Below, one piece after another: positions 49,986-63,369 of a stretch of DNA of 64,000 nucleotides. Below the pieces are notes generated by a model. The model did no database searches. It was not told the DNA's origin and saw nothing but the letters and a program-made list of their open reading frames with translations. The translations under genes were made by a program, and so were the position numbers. Source of the stretch: Numida meleagris (taxonomy: Eukaryota > Chordata > Aves > Galliformes > Numididae); contig NC_034410.1 of NCBI RefSeq assembly GCF_002078875.1, forward strand, positions 77,220,661 to 77,284,660, given 5' to 3'. The first letter of the stretch is position 1, and each line of letters begins with the position of its first letter.

Positions 49986-52900
49986 GAGTTTTCTCACAAA
50001 CCCTATGTCTGGGAGTTTTTGTATGGTCCTATAGATTACATTACTGTTACGTCTGAAACTGCTGAACAGTTTCCATGTCAATGAACTGTTTCCTGTGGGG
50101 CAGGGAAAAAAAACATTTGATGTACATTATCCACATTGTTGTTATAATTCTAGTTTACCATAAGGAGTGTGCAAGCAGCTGCTGACTAGAACCTTCATTA
50201 TTCTGACTTTAAGAGCAGTGGATTGATGCAGCTTTCCCATACATTTGTAAGGAAGAAATTTTCCAATCTAAGTTTTAAAGTTTTGGTTATTTTTGTTATA
50301 AAGTTTGTCTGAGAAAATCATCCTGCTCTGTCCCCTCATCTATACAGGGTTTTGAATAAGATCTCACTGCAGTACATCTTCTGTGCTGAGCACTTTGCAA
50401 CAGACTCAGACAGTGCTTCTGCTTTAATAGTGAGCAGTATTAGACTGTATTAGCAGTGCACTACAAAAAAAAACCAACACAGAGCTCAGCTTTCCAAGAC
50501 TTCCTTTAAGTGAGGAGAAATAATTTCTTAGGACTTTCAGTATTTTTACAGCCTCTGATAGGTCTAATTACTTTGATAATAGTTCAGCCTTAGTATGCTT
50601 AGCTCTCGTCTGCAATCAAAGTAATGTCAGTCATATATTATGTAAAGTTCAGGTCTTTCTACACCGGAGTCCTGTTTACTGGGCACACAGAATTTATAGT
50701 GGAGTCAAAAATGTACTAAGCAGGCCTGCCAGAGATGCTAGCCATGACACTTCCTTTTTCTCTTATTTCAATACTGTTTGGTACCAACAGAATTTACAGA
50801 TTTTTGTGGTTCTTAATAACTTTATTCTCTGATCTAGAGCCAATTCATGAAACTACCGTACTTCAGGAAGCCTTTTTCCTCTTTAAAAAAAAAAAAAAAC
50901 TTTTTTCACTGCTGAAATAATCTTAGGAGCCCTGTTGCAATCTCAGTGGTGAGAATATAGAAAGATTTTTCTTTTAATGGAGTAGAAATATTCAGCGAGG
51001 CAATTTAGCAATTAAGGTCATTTTAGCAGTTAAGATTAAATGAGATGTTTTTGAATAATATTTACAAATGAGAGCATAGAATTATAAGAGGGCAAATTAG
51101 GTATTCCTCTCTTGACATTCCCTGTTTCTTCATTCCGTAGCCTGAACGGTATGACTTTGAACTAACCTTCACTGTATTTTGTGTTAGTCTCATTCTGAGT
51201 GAGAGACAGTATACTGGTGCCCTGACTTGAGGTAATAACTGGCCATATGTTTTAACTGAGAAATTTCTATCTGTACAAGTTCACTGTAATCAAAAAGCCA
51301 AAGGGAACCTTATCATTTGTCTTACTGGCAACAGTACTATACCTATGTTTACAGTTTTGTACCTTTGGTACATCGCTGACTTTATTTCTGTTTGTTTGCA
51401 TTGCCTTTTATAGTTGTTTTGAATTTTTTCAGAGGCAAATTCAGCACTTCAATATGACAAGGAACATTTCCCAGAGTATTTGCTGATTATTGAACTATAG
51501 TACTATGATTACAAAACCGTTTTCATATAATTTCATGTCACCTGAAAAGATTAATGCAAGTGCATAATATGTCTCTTCTGCCTACAATTCTAGAGATCTC
51601 CACATTCTCCTTCACTTGTGACCTCTTTCTTCAAATACATCAATTTCCTAGACTTAATACTAAGAGTCTAGTCATAAAATGCTGTGAAAGTGTTTTCCTC
51701 CGGAGCTATTCTGAGATTTTTCCAATTAAGTTAAAAAATGACTGATGCTGTAAAGGTCACATATTCCATCTCCTCTAACACCACGATGTCAGAGAAGTGT
51801 TTATGATAGTCCTACACTATACGATCTTTTCCTTCTTAACTATTTTTTAAGTTTTTGTGATGATGATGTAACAAGATCCCAGTGCATGAAAGGAACAACA
51901 ATTAAATCAAAGAAAAGAAGAAAAAGTTAAACAGAGCAAGCTGTTTAAAAAATAATTTCTCTTGGAAGACATCATATTACTGATACTTTTAGGTATCTTT
52001 CTAAGAAATTGTAGTTTGTAAGGGCAGGTGCGTGTGTCCCTACTACCTTTCTAAATAAAGATACCAAAACCAAAATCTTCCTACAGATTTTATGGAGGTA
52101 AACGAAGAGGAAAGCTTTCCTCACAAAAAAGCTGTCTCACTCATATCAAATGTCAGAAAATCCAACCACAGGCACCTTTCACAGGGAGCAAGGTTTCATT
52201 ATCACTGTTGTATATAGAATTAATCATTTGATTTGAACATTTTAACTTGATTAAAAGCACAAAAATAGAAACTCAGCAGAACTTGTTCTCAGAAAACAGA
52301 CACTTGTGTCCACCAGAAAATAGGGAACAGAGAGGTATGTAGTTTTTAATTAAAATCTGTCTTTGATATCAAACTCTTATGGTATGTGCGAGTTTCAGTA
52401 TGTTTTCAGATTTCCAGTTACTTTTGTTTGGAAACCTTTATGTAACTTAAGCTTACAAAAATGGGCAAAATGCAATAACAAAGAAAGCACTTGCTGAATT
52501 AATACATAACTTAATGAAGGTACTTAAGCACTGAGAAGCATTTCTGCAGTTGTTGCTTAAGCATTATTTTTGGGTGTGCAGTGCTGTGCTTCACCGCTGC
52601 TTTGCTTTTCTTACAGTAAGGTCTTTCTGTCATAGGTACATTTTATCTCTGTATCCAACTGTTCCCACCTCAGCTGACTGTACTTCTCTGCCAGAAAACA
52701 ACACAAAACATAATCAGATAATAATGATTGCCAGTGACCTCCACTGGATTATTTTCAAAGATGAAGAAGCTAAATCTTTTTTTTTGTTATAAGTAACCCT
52801 TTTATTAATATTACCTCTTGAATAAATTTTTAAATCTCTCTTCAGAGGAATATACACAGAAAGTGTTCAGGTAAATATCTGTGGAGGAGATCTACTAGTT

Positions 52901-55900
52901 CCCATCACCTCTCCTTCTCTGTGCATTTAATAAGATCTAGTCACTAGGTCAAGCTCTCCTTATGGAAGGCAAAATGTGGTTTCCTTCACACGTGAAAGAT
53001 CTGCTATCAAAGCAATCTTGCTGGGAATATGAGACTCTCTTTTTTTTTTCCTCAAAGATTGGCATAAACTTCTTTCAAGGCCTGACAGTAGGAAAAGCAA
53101 GGAACTTAATGCAGTACAGTGTCTGTTCATACCCCCACCCTACATTCTCAGTAGTTAAGTGTAGTTTATAGAAATTATAGTCCATAGTTAACAGGTTGAC
53201 ACAACATTTAGAAGTATAAGAAAACAGAAACAGCATTCTTTTGCCGTTTTTAAATACATATATGAATAATGATGGTTAAGTTGAAGTTCCACAGTATTTT
53301 TTGGAAGGAGTTGTGTCAAACTGCATGAGGATGGGTTCTGTTATCCACTAGAGAAGTCCATGTTGTTACTGCACTCTCATATTGCTAAGTGAAAGGTGTC
53401 TTAATGTTTATTTTTTAAATACATTTATGACAACAAAAATGGAAAACAGATTTGAAGAAGTCTCAGTTGGAATAAGCACTAAAATACAGTAACTACTCAG
53501 AAGAATGCAAGGGTCTTGTGCAAGGCTGTGGAAGATTGGAGAGGATCTGGAGAAAGCAAGGAGATATTCATAAAATGGATCTATGTCTCCGAAGAGAGGA
53601 AAGGAAAAAGGATGGGAATACTTTGTGTGGGATGCCTGCAAAAAGAAAGATGTACCTGTATCTTTTAACTCTTGATGATGGAGGAAATAAGACTTAAATT
53701 GAATACATTTTTATAGAAAAAAAATATTGTGAGAAAACACCTTAACTGATTGCACCTGCAGTGGAGAATAGCACAAAAACACATAGCTGCAGAGACGACT
53801 TTCAAAATCCTGCTGGCTGTGGGGAGCAGAATATTAATGAGGCTAAATTTGCCTATATCTTGCCCTAGAGCCACAAAAAGTTGCAAGGGGTGTCAGAAAA
53901 CTCATCTTAAGCCTTGGAATAGAAAAAACAACTGCCTGTTTTCAAATTTGGCGATCAAAATGCTCTGCTTGCTACGTTATACACCAATCAAGGCATCTGT
54001 TGCTGTACTGAAGCACATCCAGAACAGTTCTTTTTTTCAGTGCAAGAACGCGTTTTTCAGTTTGTGAGGGGAAGGCTGACATTGAGAGTTACATTGTATT
54101 ACCACTCCACCATGAAGGAAATTGATTTTTTCGTCACATTTTTGAATGACTTCAGTGAGAACCTCACTGAAATCTGTGCATACTTCTCTGCCAGCAATTG
54201 TGCAGGTAACTGCTCCTCTTATTAAACATTAATTTCATCTTATCATGCCGTTGATCACTGCATATTTTTCAATTTCTTGTGAAATTATTTTGATGTTCTT
54301 CAACATGTGTTGGCAGAAGTTGTTATCCATTCACCCATCAATAGAATATGACAGAGTAATCTCTGGAACTGAACACATCATGACATGCTGGCAGCAGTTT
54401 TTCAACTTAACTCAGTGATTGAATTTAATACTAATAACATTAGCATTCTGGCTACGTAAGGAAATATAATGACACAGATTATTAAACTCCATGCTGGAGG
54501 GTGGAAACTAATTGTCTGCAGAGGTCACGAAAGAAATTCCCTTTACTACAGTCTGTCATCTCAAAATAGGTGGTTGTATTACCCAAGAGTTTGCTTTCAT
54601 CTAGCATATCAGCATCAACCTCTCTCTCAAGGGAAGATACCAGCTAAGTTGCTCAAGCTTATGTTCTGTTCTTTTATAGGAAATCTTATTTTTTTATGTG
54701 AAAATTTAGATCTTACCTATTACTTTTAATATTAGGCAACCTCATGTTTTATGCTTTACATGTTATGAATCTTTGCCCCACTCAGTTACAAAGGAAACGT
54801 CTCCTATGATCTACTCATTTTTTATTGTGAATACTATTTAATGTACTACGTATCCAAAGCAGATTGCTGATGAACTATAAGATCCCCTTATTAACACAGA
54901 AGAAAAAGTATTAAATGCTATTCAAAGTATTTGTCATTGCTTTTCTCAGTGTAGACTTGTGTATTATGCCATTCATAGTGATTAATTTCAGATGGCAAAA
55001 AGCACAGTTACATAAATACTAATCAGATATGTATAATCAGATATACTATATCAGACATGTGAAGCAGTTCATTCTTTATTCCGAAAGAAAATACTAAATA
55101 CAATCAATTTCCTTTCTTGTGCTAATATTTAAAAATCTCATGGGGAAATGAACTGACGCAAAGATGCGCCTTTATAAAGCAACATGTAGAAATACCCATC
55201 ATTTCATGTGAGTATATTAAATACAGATACTCTCCAAAACAGTTGGTATTTAATTCTAAAATAATTTCTAGTCAGTCTCTGCAAGTCTGACTCTTTTCCT
55301 ACCGTTATCTTATTTTCTGGGACACTATTCATCCCTCATTTCTGGGAGGAGAAGTAACTGATTATTTGTTAGTAGTTTTTAGTTCCTGAGAAGATCTTTG
55401 TCCACCCCAGCCAAGTCGTGTTATCATAGGCTGGTTGAGTTTGTACTGAGATCAGGGATCCATGACAAACTCCTGTTAATGTTTACTTTTTGTTTTCTGC
55501 TATGTAGGGGGCAGCACAGAGACTTTATCTTATGAAATGCACTAGTAGTGCAGATTATTTAGAACCATCCTATAGGCCTTTAATCTTTTCAAGGATCACA
55601 ATAGATCAGGAGCAAGATACATGCAGAACAATTTTGTATTCAATACTGTGATTTAAAATGTACTGCTGTAATCAGGAGAGAGAGAAGGTTACCTTTCTGA
55701 AGAAGTGTCCTCGCCTGTTACACGAGCAAGTTTTCATAGCCTTTTCCGAACAATTTATTAAGTAATTAATAAATAATTAAAAAGTGTTTCCTGTATGCAG
55801 TGATATAATTCATTTTGTCACAGTGCTACCTTTCTATTAGTACGAAAGATCATTTCAGAACCAGTAAGACTGACTAGATCTGGAAAAGCAGGGCAGCTAT

Positions 55901-56229
55901 GTTGTCAGCAGTGAAACTGTAAACATTAGTAATTCAGAATGATTACAAGCTTTAAATTATTCTGAAATCTGATGGAGAATTTAGTTTCTATCTCAGATGT
56001 TAAAGTTTCAGGCTTGAATAGGAAAGTGCATCTCAGCAATAATCGCCAGTGACTTGCTAAGGTGGAATCTGGCTTTGCTAGTGACTGTAGAGTTTCTTTA
56101 GTCTTCAAAAATACCTACTTATATAGATGTTCTTAAACACGCAGACTTGGCTCACCATAATTCATTTGAAAACTTCAGAAGTAGGAGACAGTGTTACACA
56201 ACTGAAAGTAACATGCATTCACTTGCCAG
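49986..56229. other. AT-rich non-coding stretch, no gene recognised
   Basis: I looked on the minus strand for upstream Ty3/Gypsy RT or RNase H motifs and recognised none. Elsewhere only short chance frames; the longest (53750-54067, 105 codons) has no known domain. A-tract at 50885-50900. Confidence 0.5.
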
Positions 56230-57165
56230 TTGTTTTTAACTGAGATCGGTAAATTTAGGCAGGATGGTACCTGTGCCTATTAGGTCCTTAATTGAATTGC
56301 CTGCTCCAAGAACAACTGATTTTAAAGCTGCTTCTAGTTGCTCAGTGTCTTGCTCAATAGTTTGAAGATCTCCAAGGACGAGGATTCCACAGCATCTTTG
56401 GGCAGCATTTTCAGTGCCAAACCATTCTCCTGACAATGGATTTTTTTCTCATCTTCATCTGAACATATGACCAACTTGTCAAATATTCATATATTTGCAT
56501 TGCATAATCACATCCAAAAGATAGCTGGCCCTAAACGAACATGTAAGAAAGCAATACTTACTGCCCCACTGAGATATGAAAGAGGAATGTATATGAACAT
56601 GTAAGACAACTTCATACTGAATTTACTCCATTATGAAGTTACTAGTGTTAGGAGGCAGCTGATTGCTTCTTACTGGCCTTCCTTCTTAAAGAGAAGCAGA
56701 ATGTCTTTTGGCATGGCCAGCTAATTCTCAATTCTGAGAGTGTTTGACTTCAAACTAGAAATTCTGAGCACAAATGAAGACTGTCAGGCAGTTGATAAGA
56801 AATTGAGACAACAGACCAAAACATCCAATTCCTGTCTCAATCATACATGCAATTTGTTTTCTAACAGTGTAATTTGTCTTGTAACTTGGTTGACATGGTG
56901 TTGATTTCCAACATAAGTCACCTTTTCTTGTAGTGATACAGATGGCTTCCCAGTTAATGCTCAAAATGTCATAAATTTGTCATACTTAAGTGTCTCCAAT
57001 CTGCCAGCATCTAGCAAATTTGTCAAGGTATTTGATTATCTGCGATCAGCTTGTTTCCTACATTGGTACTCCTAGCATTGTGTTACACCACTCAAATGTT
57101 GAAGAGAATATTAAGCAACCAGTGATATGACCTTATCAAACATCATCTCAGGAACTTGAATCTAG
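56230..57165 (-). pseudogene. Unidentified decayed minus-strand coding-like region
   Basis: Minus-strand frames give LLDAGRLETLKYDKF (about 56976-57020) and LTGKPSVSLQEKVTYVGNQH, then VNQVTRQITLLENKLHV (about 56843-56955). After a gap, LEAALKSVVLGAGNSIKDLI is part of the frame 56236-56436. The composition is protein-like, with charged and heptad-like stretches, and stops are spaced more widely than in the surroundings. I cannot name a family: an old retroelement, a viral fossil or a retropseudogene are all possible, and chance is not excluded. No poly-A or LTR boundary was seen. Confidence 0.25.
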
Positions 57166-57779
57166 CATTAGTCAAATGTTGATTCTTGTTTTAAAAGAAA
57201 AAGTCTTGTTCTTGGAGCCACAAGGTTTATTGCTAAGTCATATGAAATACTACACAGAACATAATCATGAACCAGTTCCTTTCCTTTCAATTACTGATTC
57301 TTTAGCAAAGGAAATTGGTACCAGTATAATCTTTACTTTTTTGTTGCAAAAGCAAAGGGTTTGCTAGCAAATGAGAGTGGAATTACAGGGATATATGGGA
57401 TGGGTAAAATCATTTAGTATTGTCTAGAAAAGGGTCATAATATTCTTATGCTATGCTAATGTTATCCCTTTTTCCTGCTAAGCTAAGATATTCTTAACAC
57501 CTGGGACTTATGCAGTCCATACTGACAGTCAAACTCAGGTAATACTGGAAACCATATTCTTCCTTGTCCCACTACAAAGAGCAGAGATTATGGTATTCCC
57601 TCATCTACTCAAGCAAATGCATTATTTGTGAAGCATTCAAGCCTCTAAATTCCCTTTTTTGTTCTCCGTTCTAGCTTGATCGAGCTGATTTTCTGACAAA
57701 AGTGTGAGAGCTTTCCTCACAGTATTGCCCTGTCAGCACTTCCTTACTTGCATACATGCACTTGTGATGGTGTGTTTGG
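57166..57779. other. Non-coding stretch, nothing recognised
   Basis: No repeat, gene or signal identified. Confidence 0.55.
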
Positions 57780-58005
57780 TTTATAGGTCAAGGGTTTGGT
57801 AGTGGGGTGCTGCAGGGGCAGCCTCTGCTTGCAGAGCCCGGCACTGCCCCATGTGAGACCAGTACAGCTCCAGCTGCTCCTCATGGGACCCGCTGCTGCC
57901 ACAGCTGCGCCACGAGCAATGCTGGGTGTGTGCCTCAGGGAGAGTGGAGCTAAGAGATGGAAAAAAATGCTGTGCAGCAGCACAGAACAGACAAAGAATC
58001 AATAG
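57780..58005. repeat. GC-rich block, possibly a dispersed repeat
   Basis: Abrupt shift to GC-rich sequence (GTGCTGCAGGGGCAGCCTCT at its start, GTGTGCCTCAGGGAGAGTGG near its end). It is open in one + and two - frames at once, a usual effect of GC-rich sequence. The sharp edges suggest an inserted repeat, but I cannot name the family. Confidence 0.35.
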
Positions 58006-58685
58006 TGATAAGTACCACTCTTTTCTCTATGCACAGTGCGATCACTTCTGTAACAAAAACACAAATCTCTGGGACAGCCAGATTTTTTAGCCAAAGCCAA
58101 GCACAAAAAATGGTCTAGGCACATCAGGAGCTTCCTGTGGAAATGAGCTGTCAAAAATTCTCCCCAAGAGCTCAAGTAACCATCCATCACATACTTAACA
58201 GTGAAGATTTCTAAGAAAATCTTTCATTTCTGTCCTTGATGGCACGTGAGTTGTTTGCCCCTCTCAGAGCCTCCCAGTTTGTGCAGACTCAACTGGCTTC
58301 CAGCTCCACGCAGCACTCCCCCTCTCCTCCCACCAGCACCAGACACACACACTGCTCCACCCCAGAGTTTCCTCCAAGTGCACAGTGGGGGCCCAGTGAC
58401 CCCTCTCCACAGAGGTCTGTGTGAACCAAACTGTAATGTCCAAGATGAAAGAAAGAAAGAGACTGAATCCATGCACATCACAGTGTTCTACCACCTTTTA
58501 AGATGCTAGCTACCATAGCTGAAAAAAATAAGCATTTCAGGCAAATGTGTGTTGAACCCTCCTGCTTCTTTCCTCAACATCTTGAGTTGCTCACAGGGTG
58601 GGGAACAACCAAAAAGCACAAGAAAAGTATTCTTCAGTGTTTGGGACAGACCAGTGTCTGTCAAAAATGGTTTCCCACCTGAGTG
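58006..58685. other. Second GC-richer block and spacer, unidentified
   Basis: 58250-58430 is C-rich on the + strand and open in four frames. No splice pair, domain or repeat family recognised. Confidence 0.35.
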
Positions 58686-58750
58686 CCTGGAGCTAGAACT
58701 GGATGAGCTAGATAAGGTCACTTCCAGATCTTATTTCTGTGACTTCTATT
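58686..58750 (+). mobile_element. CR1-like 3' end stub
   Basis: GCTAGAACTGGATGAGCTAG, then GGTCACTTCCAGATCTTATT and TCTGTGACTTCTATTA, follows the pattern of a CR1 3' end: TGGA...GATGAnCT...GGTC.CTTCCA...TTCTATGA. Compare 1133-1180. Diverged, so probably old. Confidence 0.55.
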
Positions 58751-59984
58751 AATGAAGTTGTAGGAAGTGATCCCTGCAAAACTGTAAACAAAACAATAGT
58801 GCTGCTGAACATCCATGCATCTCAAAGCACATTCTGAGCTTTCAGCTGTTTTCTGTTGGTAAATGGAGCAAATTTAGGGTAAAAAGGATGTGTGGAATGA
58901 AAATCCTCTTGATGCACATTATACTTAAGCTTTATTTACCTACATGTATGTTTATATAAATTATCTTCCAATAAGGGATGAAAATGATCAAAATAACACT
59001 TAACTACCTAGAGACTGGCATGATAGTAAGCATGTCTGATATGCAGTTAGTGTTGCTGTAGTAGGATAGACAAGCACCAATAAAGATCACAAATGAACTC
59101 CCAGTGGGCTATACAACATTTCTCAGTGGAAAGCAGTAAGAACTCTTGTTTAACTCACTTGAAACTCATTTATACTCTTGTAGTTATCGCTTAATCTTGG
59201 ATAATCTTAATAACAGGCTTTTTTATTTAATGAGTGTGCTTGGAGGAGTGACTGTTAATGAGGTATTAATATGATTTATCCATTTAAAAAAATTTAACTC
59301 AAACTGTTTTTCTTAAGGGGCATCAGGCTTATCAGTTTTGGTAGCTCTAAAAAGGTCAACAGTTATGGCACACCTGAATCACATAAATCATAATTAAATC
59401 AATGTAATAAACCCATTATTTCAGTAAAACTAGTACATAGAGATGTTAGTCTAAAAGGTATAAACAGCCCTGAAAATAGTTACACCATTGCTTCAGAAAC
59501 TCTGTTAATTGCTTTTGAAAAACAGCTCCTCATAAAAGGAGGTTTTAATAGATTTTTCAAGAACATTTAATTAAAACACCAATAGAGAAGAAAGAATATT
59601 AAATTCCATTTTTTTTTACATGTAAGCAAGTATCTTGGAATTATTTATGCAAGATGTTGCTATTAGGGGTACTTCATCCATAACTATTCACGGACCGTGT
59701 CTTCTGCATACAGGGGTAATTCCTCAGATGGTGCAAACTGTCTTAATATCAGTAAATTCATAAGCATGACAGAGTGCAGGAGTTGTAGGAAGCAAGTAGT
59801 GATGTTGTCAGAGCCCTTTATGAACTAGTAGGCCTTAATTACCCTAATCAGCCTCATCCAGGATCTCCCAATTCATATATTTTTCTCATGTGTCCAGAAG
59901 GTGTTGGGCCTTCAGACCTTGCCTGTGCTTCATCTTTGCCACAGAATTGTCTCCAGCCCTTCTCTGGCCACATCTCCTGCATGA
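58751..59984. other. AT-rich non-coding stretch
   Basis: No gene or repeat recognised. Confidence 0.55.
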
Positions 59985-59989
59985 ACTTC

Positions 59990-60546
59990 TGTCATGGTTT
60001 TATGATAAAAATCTGGTATTACTGGTTACTGGTATTCCACATCATAACATGTAGTGCACTGGGAGATAAAGAGTTAATGCTCCAGTTCCATGGATTTTCA
60101 ATATTTCCGGGTACCTTGTTCTCAGAAGAGAAAAACTACATCTCCCAGAAGACTTTCACTGTTCCATTTCTGATTTCCTTTTAGAAGGAATGATAAAACC
60201 GCTTGAGAGTCACAAGATTGCCCTTTTACTGCTCGTCACTGTGGTGTGTGCTCCCTAGCCATCTCACCTTCAGCATTAGAGTAAGGCCTTCAGTTTTGGA
60301 CACTCTCATTTGATTTGATTTACTAGCTTCAATTCCAATTATATTGTATTATATTGTGTTATCTTGCATTCCACTATCATTTTTAGTAAATTAGTTTTCT
60401 CCCTTATCTCGTTGCTGCTGTTTTGTTTTTAGGCCCATCTCCCTACCTTTTTCCCTACCCCTTTCCCCCCTCTCAAGTCATGGGTCCGCGGGTCCCTCTG
60501 CCCCATTAGTCACAGAACTGAGCCAGCCGGCACAAAATTGTTGACA
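59990..60546 (+). mobile_element. Solo LTR related to the 13-kb LTR
   Basis: 557 bases starting TGTCATGGTTTTATGAT and ending GTTGACA. Flanks are ACTTC (59985-59989) and ACCTC (60547-60551), a 5-bp duplication with one change. It shares ordered blocks with 13186-13755: GGTATTCCACATCATAACAT near the start, AAAGAGTTAATGCTCC, TTTAGTAAATTAGTTTTC in the middle, and a C-rich block with GTCCGCGG near the end. The orientation is the same. It lacks the long CpG-rich tract of the 13-kb copy. Solo LTR, family unnamed. Confidence 0.82.
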
Positions 60547-61074
60547 ACCTCAAATGCATATTGATGCTTTTTCTCCAGTCCTGTCTCCAGACTCTGTATG
60601 TGGTATCCTTGCTTTCAGTTCTAATCTTCACTTCATCTTCTGCTGTCTGTTACTGGCTCTCTGGACCTGACTGATCATCTGTTGCCAGTGCCCTGCTCAA
60701 CTCGTCTTGCTCAGGCACTGTGGGTTGGTAAATGCTTGCAAATATTAGCAAGGTACTCTCTCTCATGCTCCTCATTTCATATTTCTTCCTAAGACAGCAT
60801 TTTCCTCTCTCTGATTCCTTTGTGGCTAAAAGGTACATTAGATTATCTTCAGACATCAACTTATATTGAATTTTTATTGAATTTTTATTCCCTGCTTGCT
60901 ACACATGAATTTCAGAAGTACTGTTTTCTCTAGACTTCAGCCTATTAATTGCTTTTTGTAATCTCTGCTAATAATACTGAACTGACCCATTATTGCAGTA
61001 ACCTTTGTCCAAGTTACTTCTCATGTTAGATATTCACACATCTTTACCTTATACATTATCAAAGTTGTGTTCAA
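60547..61074. other. Pyrimidine-rich spacer between LTR and CR1
   Basis: The minus strand is open for 69 codons (60650-60859) through purine-rich sequence; no domain recognised. Nothing else seen. Confidence 0.4.
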
Positions 61075-61775
61075 TCATAGGATGATAGAATAATTTGAGT
61101 TGGAAGGGACCCTTAAAAGTCATCTGGTCCAACTCTCCTGAAATGAAGAGACATCTACAGCTAAATCAGGATGCTCAGAGCCCCATCCAGCCGGACTTTG
61201 AATGTCTCCAGGGATGGGGCATCCTTCGCATCTCTGGGCAACCTGTTCCAGTGCCTCACCACTCTTATAAAAACTTGTTTCTTATATCTTTATATCTCCC
61301 ATCTTTTAGTTTGAAACTATTTCCCCTTGTCCTACCACAACAGACCCTGCTAAAGAGTCTGTCCCCTTCTTTCTTACAGTCCCTGCTTTAGATACTGAAA
61401 GGCCACTCTCAGTTCTCCCCAAAGACTTCTCTTCTCCAAGTAGAACAGCCCCAGCTCTTTCAGCTGTCCTCACAGGGGATCTGTTCCATCCCTTGGATCA
61501 TTTCTCTGGCCCTTCTCTGGACATGCTCCAACAGGTCTATGTCTCTCCTGTACTGAGGACTCCACATCTGGATGCAGTACTCCAGGTAAGGTCCATTGGC
61601 GCAGAACAGAGGGTCAGGATCACCTCCCTCACCCTGCTGACCACGCTTCTTCTAATGCAGTCCAGAATACAGTTGGCTTTCTGGGCTGCAAGGGCACATT
61701 TCTGGCTCATGTCCAGCTTGCCATCCACCAGTACCCCCAGGACCTTTTTGGCAGGGCTGTGTTCAAAGAAGTGGC
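61075..61775 (-). mobile_element. CR1 LINE, 5'-truncated copy
   Basis: The low-coordinate end starts ATCATAGGATGATAGAAT, the reverse complement of the CR1 octamer tail. TTTGAGTTGGAAGGGACCCT, the conserved 3' UTR end, follows. The body runs leftward on the minus strand through ORF2 C-terminal sequence and stops near 61775, where CR1 similarity ends. At about 700 bases it is a typical short 5'-truncated insertion. Its sequence differs from the first CR1, so it belongs to another subfamily. No clear target duplication was found. Confidence 0.93.
61350..61775 (-). pseudogene. CR1 ORF2 C-terminal fragment
   Basis: Minus-strand translation gives [20 protein letters not shown] and [20 protein letters not shown] (61537-61779), then in other frames [13 protein letters not shown] and GRTRGNSFKLKDGR. 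These align in order with the C-terminal ORF2 of the first CR1 ([44 protein letters not shown]). Frameshifts break the frame after VREVIL. The RT catalytic part is absent because the copy is 5'-truncated. Non-functional. Confidence 0.85.
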
Positions 61776-63369
61776 ACAATGGCCTTTTCTATTTTCCCTT
61801 GAAGAAGAAAAAGTTTTTTTGTATGAAATTCTCCTTTCTGAATGATTAATTTAATAGGTTGTCATTCCCATCATGTCCAAAGAAGAGTGAATCTTAATGT
61901 CACTACATTTGATTCAGGCTGGTTATGGAGGATTGATATCTCTGCTCTAACAGTGGCTTCTAATTAGCTTTAAAAATGCCATCAGTTTGTCTTCCCTGTC
62001 AGGTACTGCCCATACTTGAGAGTTCTTTGGTTTATTTTTTCTGAGAAGTTAAATTTGACTTGAAGATTATTGTAGTTATCACAGAAACACTGGTTAGATA
62101 TTGGACTTCATGTCATGACCTCAAATCCACTGTTCTGAGTCAAACCAGCAAAGATCTTTCTGAATCAGAAGGTTCAGATCAGTATTTGCTGAACATCATG
62201 CATAACATTACAGCAGAAATCTCAGGAATTAACCAGATTTCTGAAATATTTTCAGTCAAATTTTTTTACTTTATCTTCTAACGTGTTACATGACATCTAA
62301 TAATAAATCTATTGAGCTGTTAACTATAATCTTTGTCAGTATTTGCCTTAGTATTCATTAATATATAATTTTCATTCAGTGGTATCAGAAGTAATTTTCT
62401 TGATCCAGCCCTGATAAATCAAGATAATTTCAGTTCCTTTTGAAGAACATGACAGCAGCTCTGAACAAGCATAAGGTGTCTTTTTCTCTGTCTCACATAC
62501 AAGATATAAAGGGACAGAAGAAAAAATACTTTCTTTTTAGAAATAGTCATTCACTCCATGCATTTGCATGTCTGTAGCAGGTATGGACTGATCCAAAGCA
62601 AAACTACATTTTCTCTGATTAAGAGGAAGCATTTCTGGTTAAAACAGTTGTATTTTCCCCTGCAGTTATACAGGGTGGACCATGCTCTGTTTGTTGTAAA
62701 ACTTTGAGTTGAGTGGAACTTTTCATGTGACTGTACATAGCTGGAAAAGAGGCCTCAGAAGAACTTTTTTGGCTTTCTCTTTACCAGTGTTCAGTCTGCT
62801 CATGATTATTCTTTGAAGATCAAATAGATATTGTATATTGCTATAGTACATACACCAATTTGTGGATTGGCTTTCTACACCAAAGATGTAATAACTTTCG
62901 GTCTTATTTTGTTCAAATAATCTCTGGTCTGTTATTTAAGGCATAATAATGTTGTTGTTTGTAGAAAGTATAATGGCATTTATTGATGATAAACAATATA
63001 TAAAATCTCAGTGTTGTTATTTTTTGGCTATACTCATTAATAAATGCAAGTAAGAGGGATAGTGAAGAAAGTGGACATGCTCCATGGAAAATTTACCTTC
63101 CTGGGTTACAGTTATTACTAATGTAGGAAAAAAAGAGGCAAATTCCGTAGAATTCTTCTTTTTCGATTTTTTAAGGAAGAGTGGAAAACTGCAACGTAAG
63201 TTTATTGATTTAAAAGACTCTGAAATGTTTTGTTATTTCTTTTCATTCCCTAAAATTTAGCAAATTACAGTGTCTTCCTCATTTAGGGAGCAGCTGGTTC
63301 ATTTTTCATTCCACAAAGTCTGTCTTTTCATGGTCATTTTTGAACTTTCACATCAAAAGATGTATATAA

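Noticed and set aside
49986..52000. Search for Ty3/Gypsy RT and RNase H upstream of the integrase
   Set aside because: No YxDD-type or RNase H motif was recognised on the minus strand. The element seems truncated or too decayed there.
61095..61391. Plus-strand open frames of 98 and 118 codons (also 61493-61849)
   Set aside because: Antisense shadows of the minus-strand CR1 copy.
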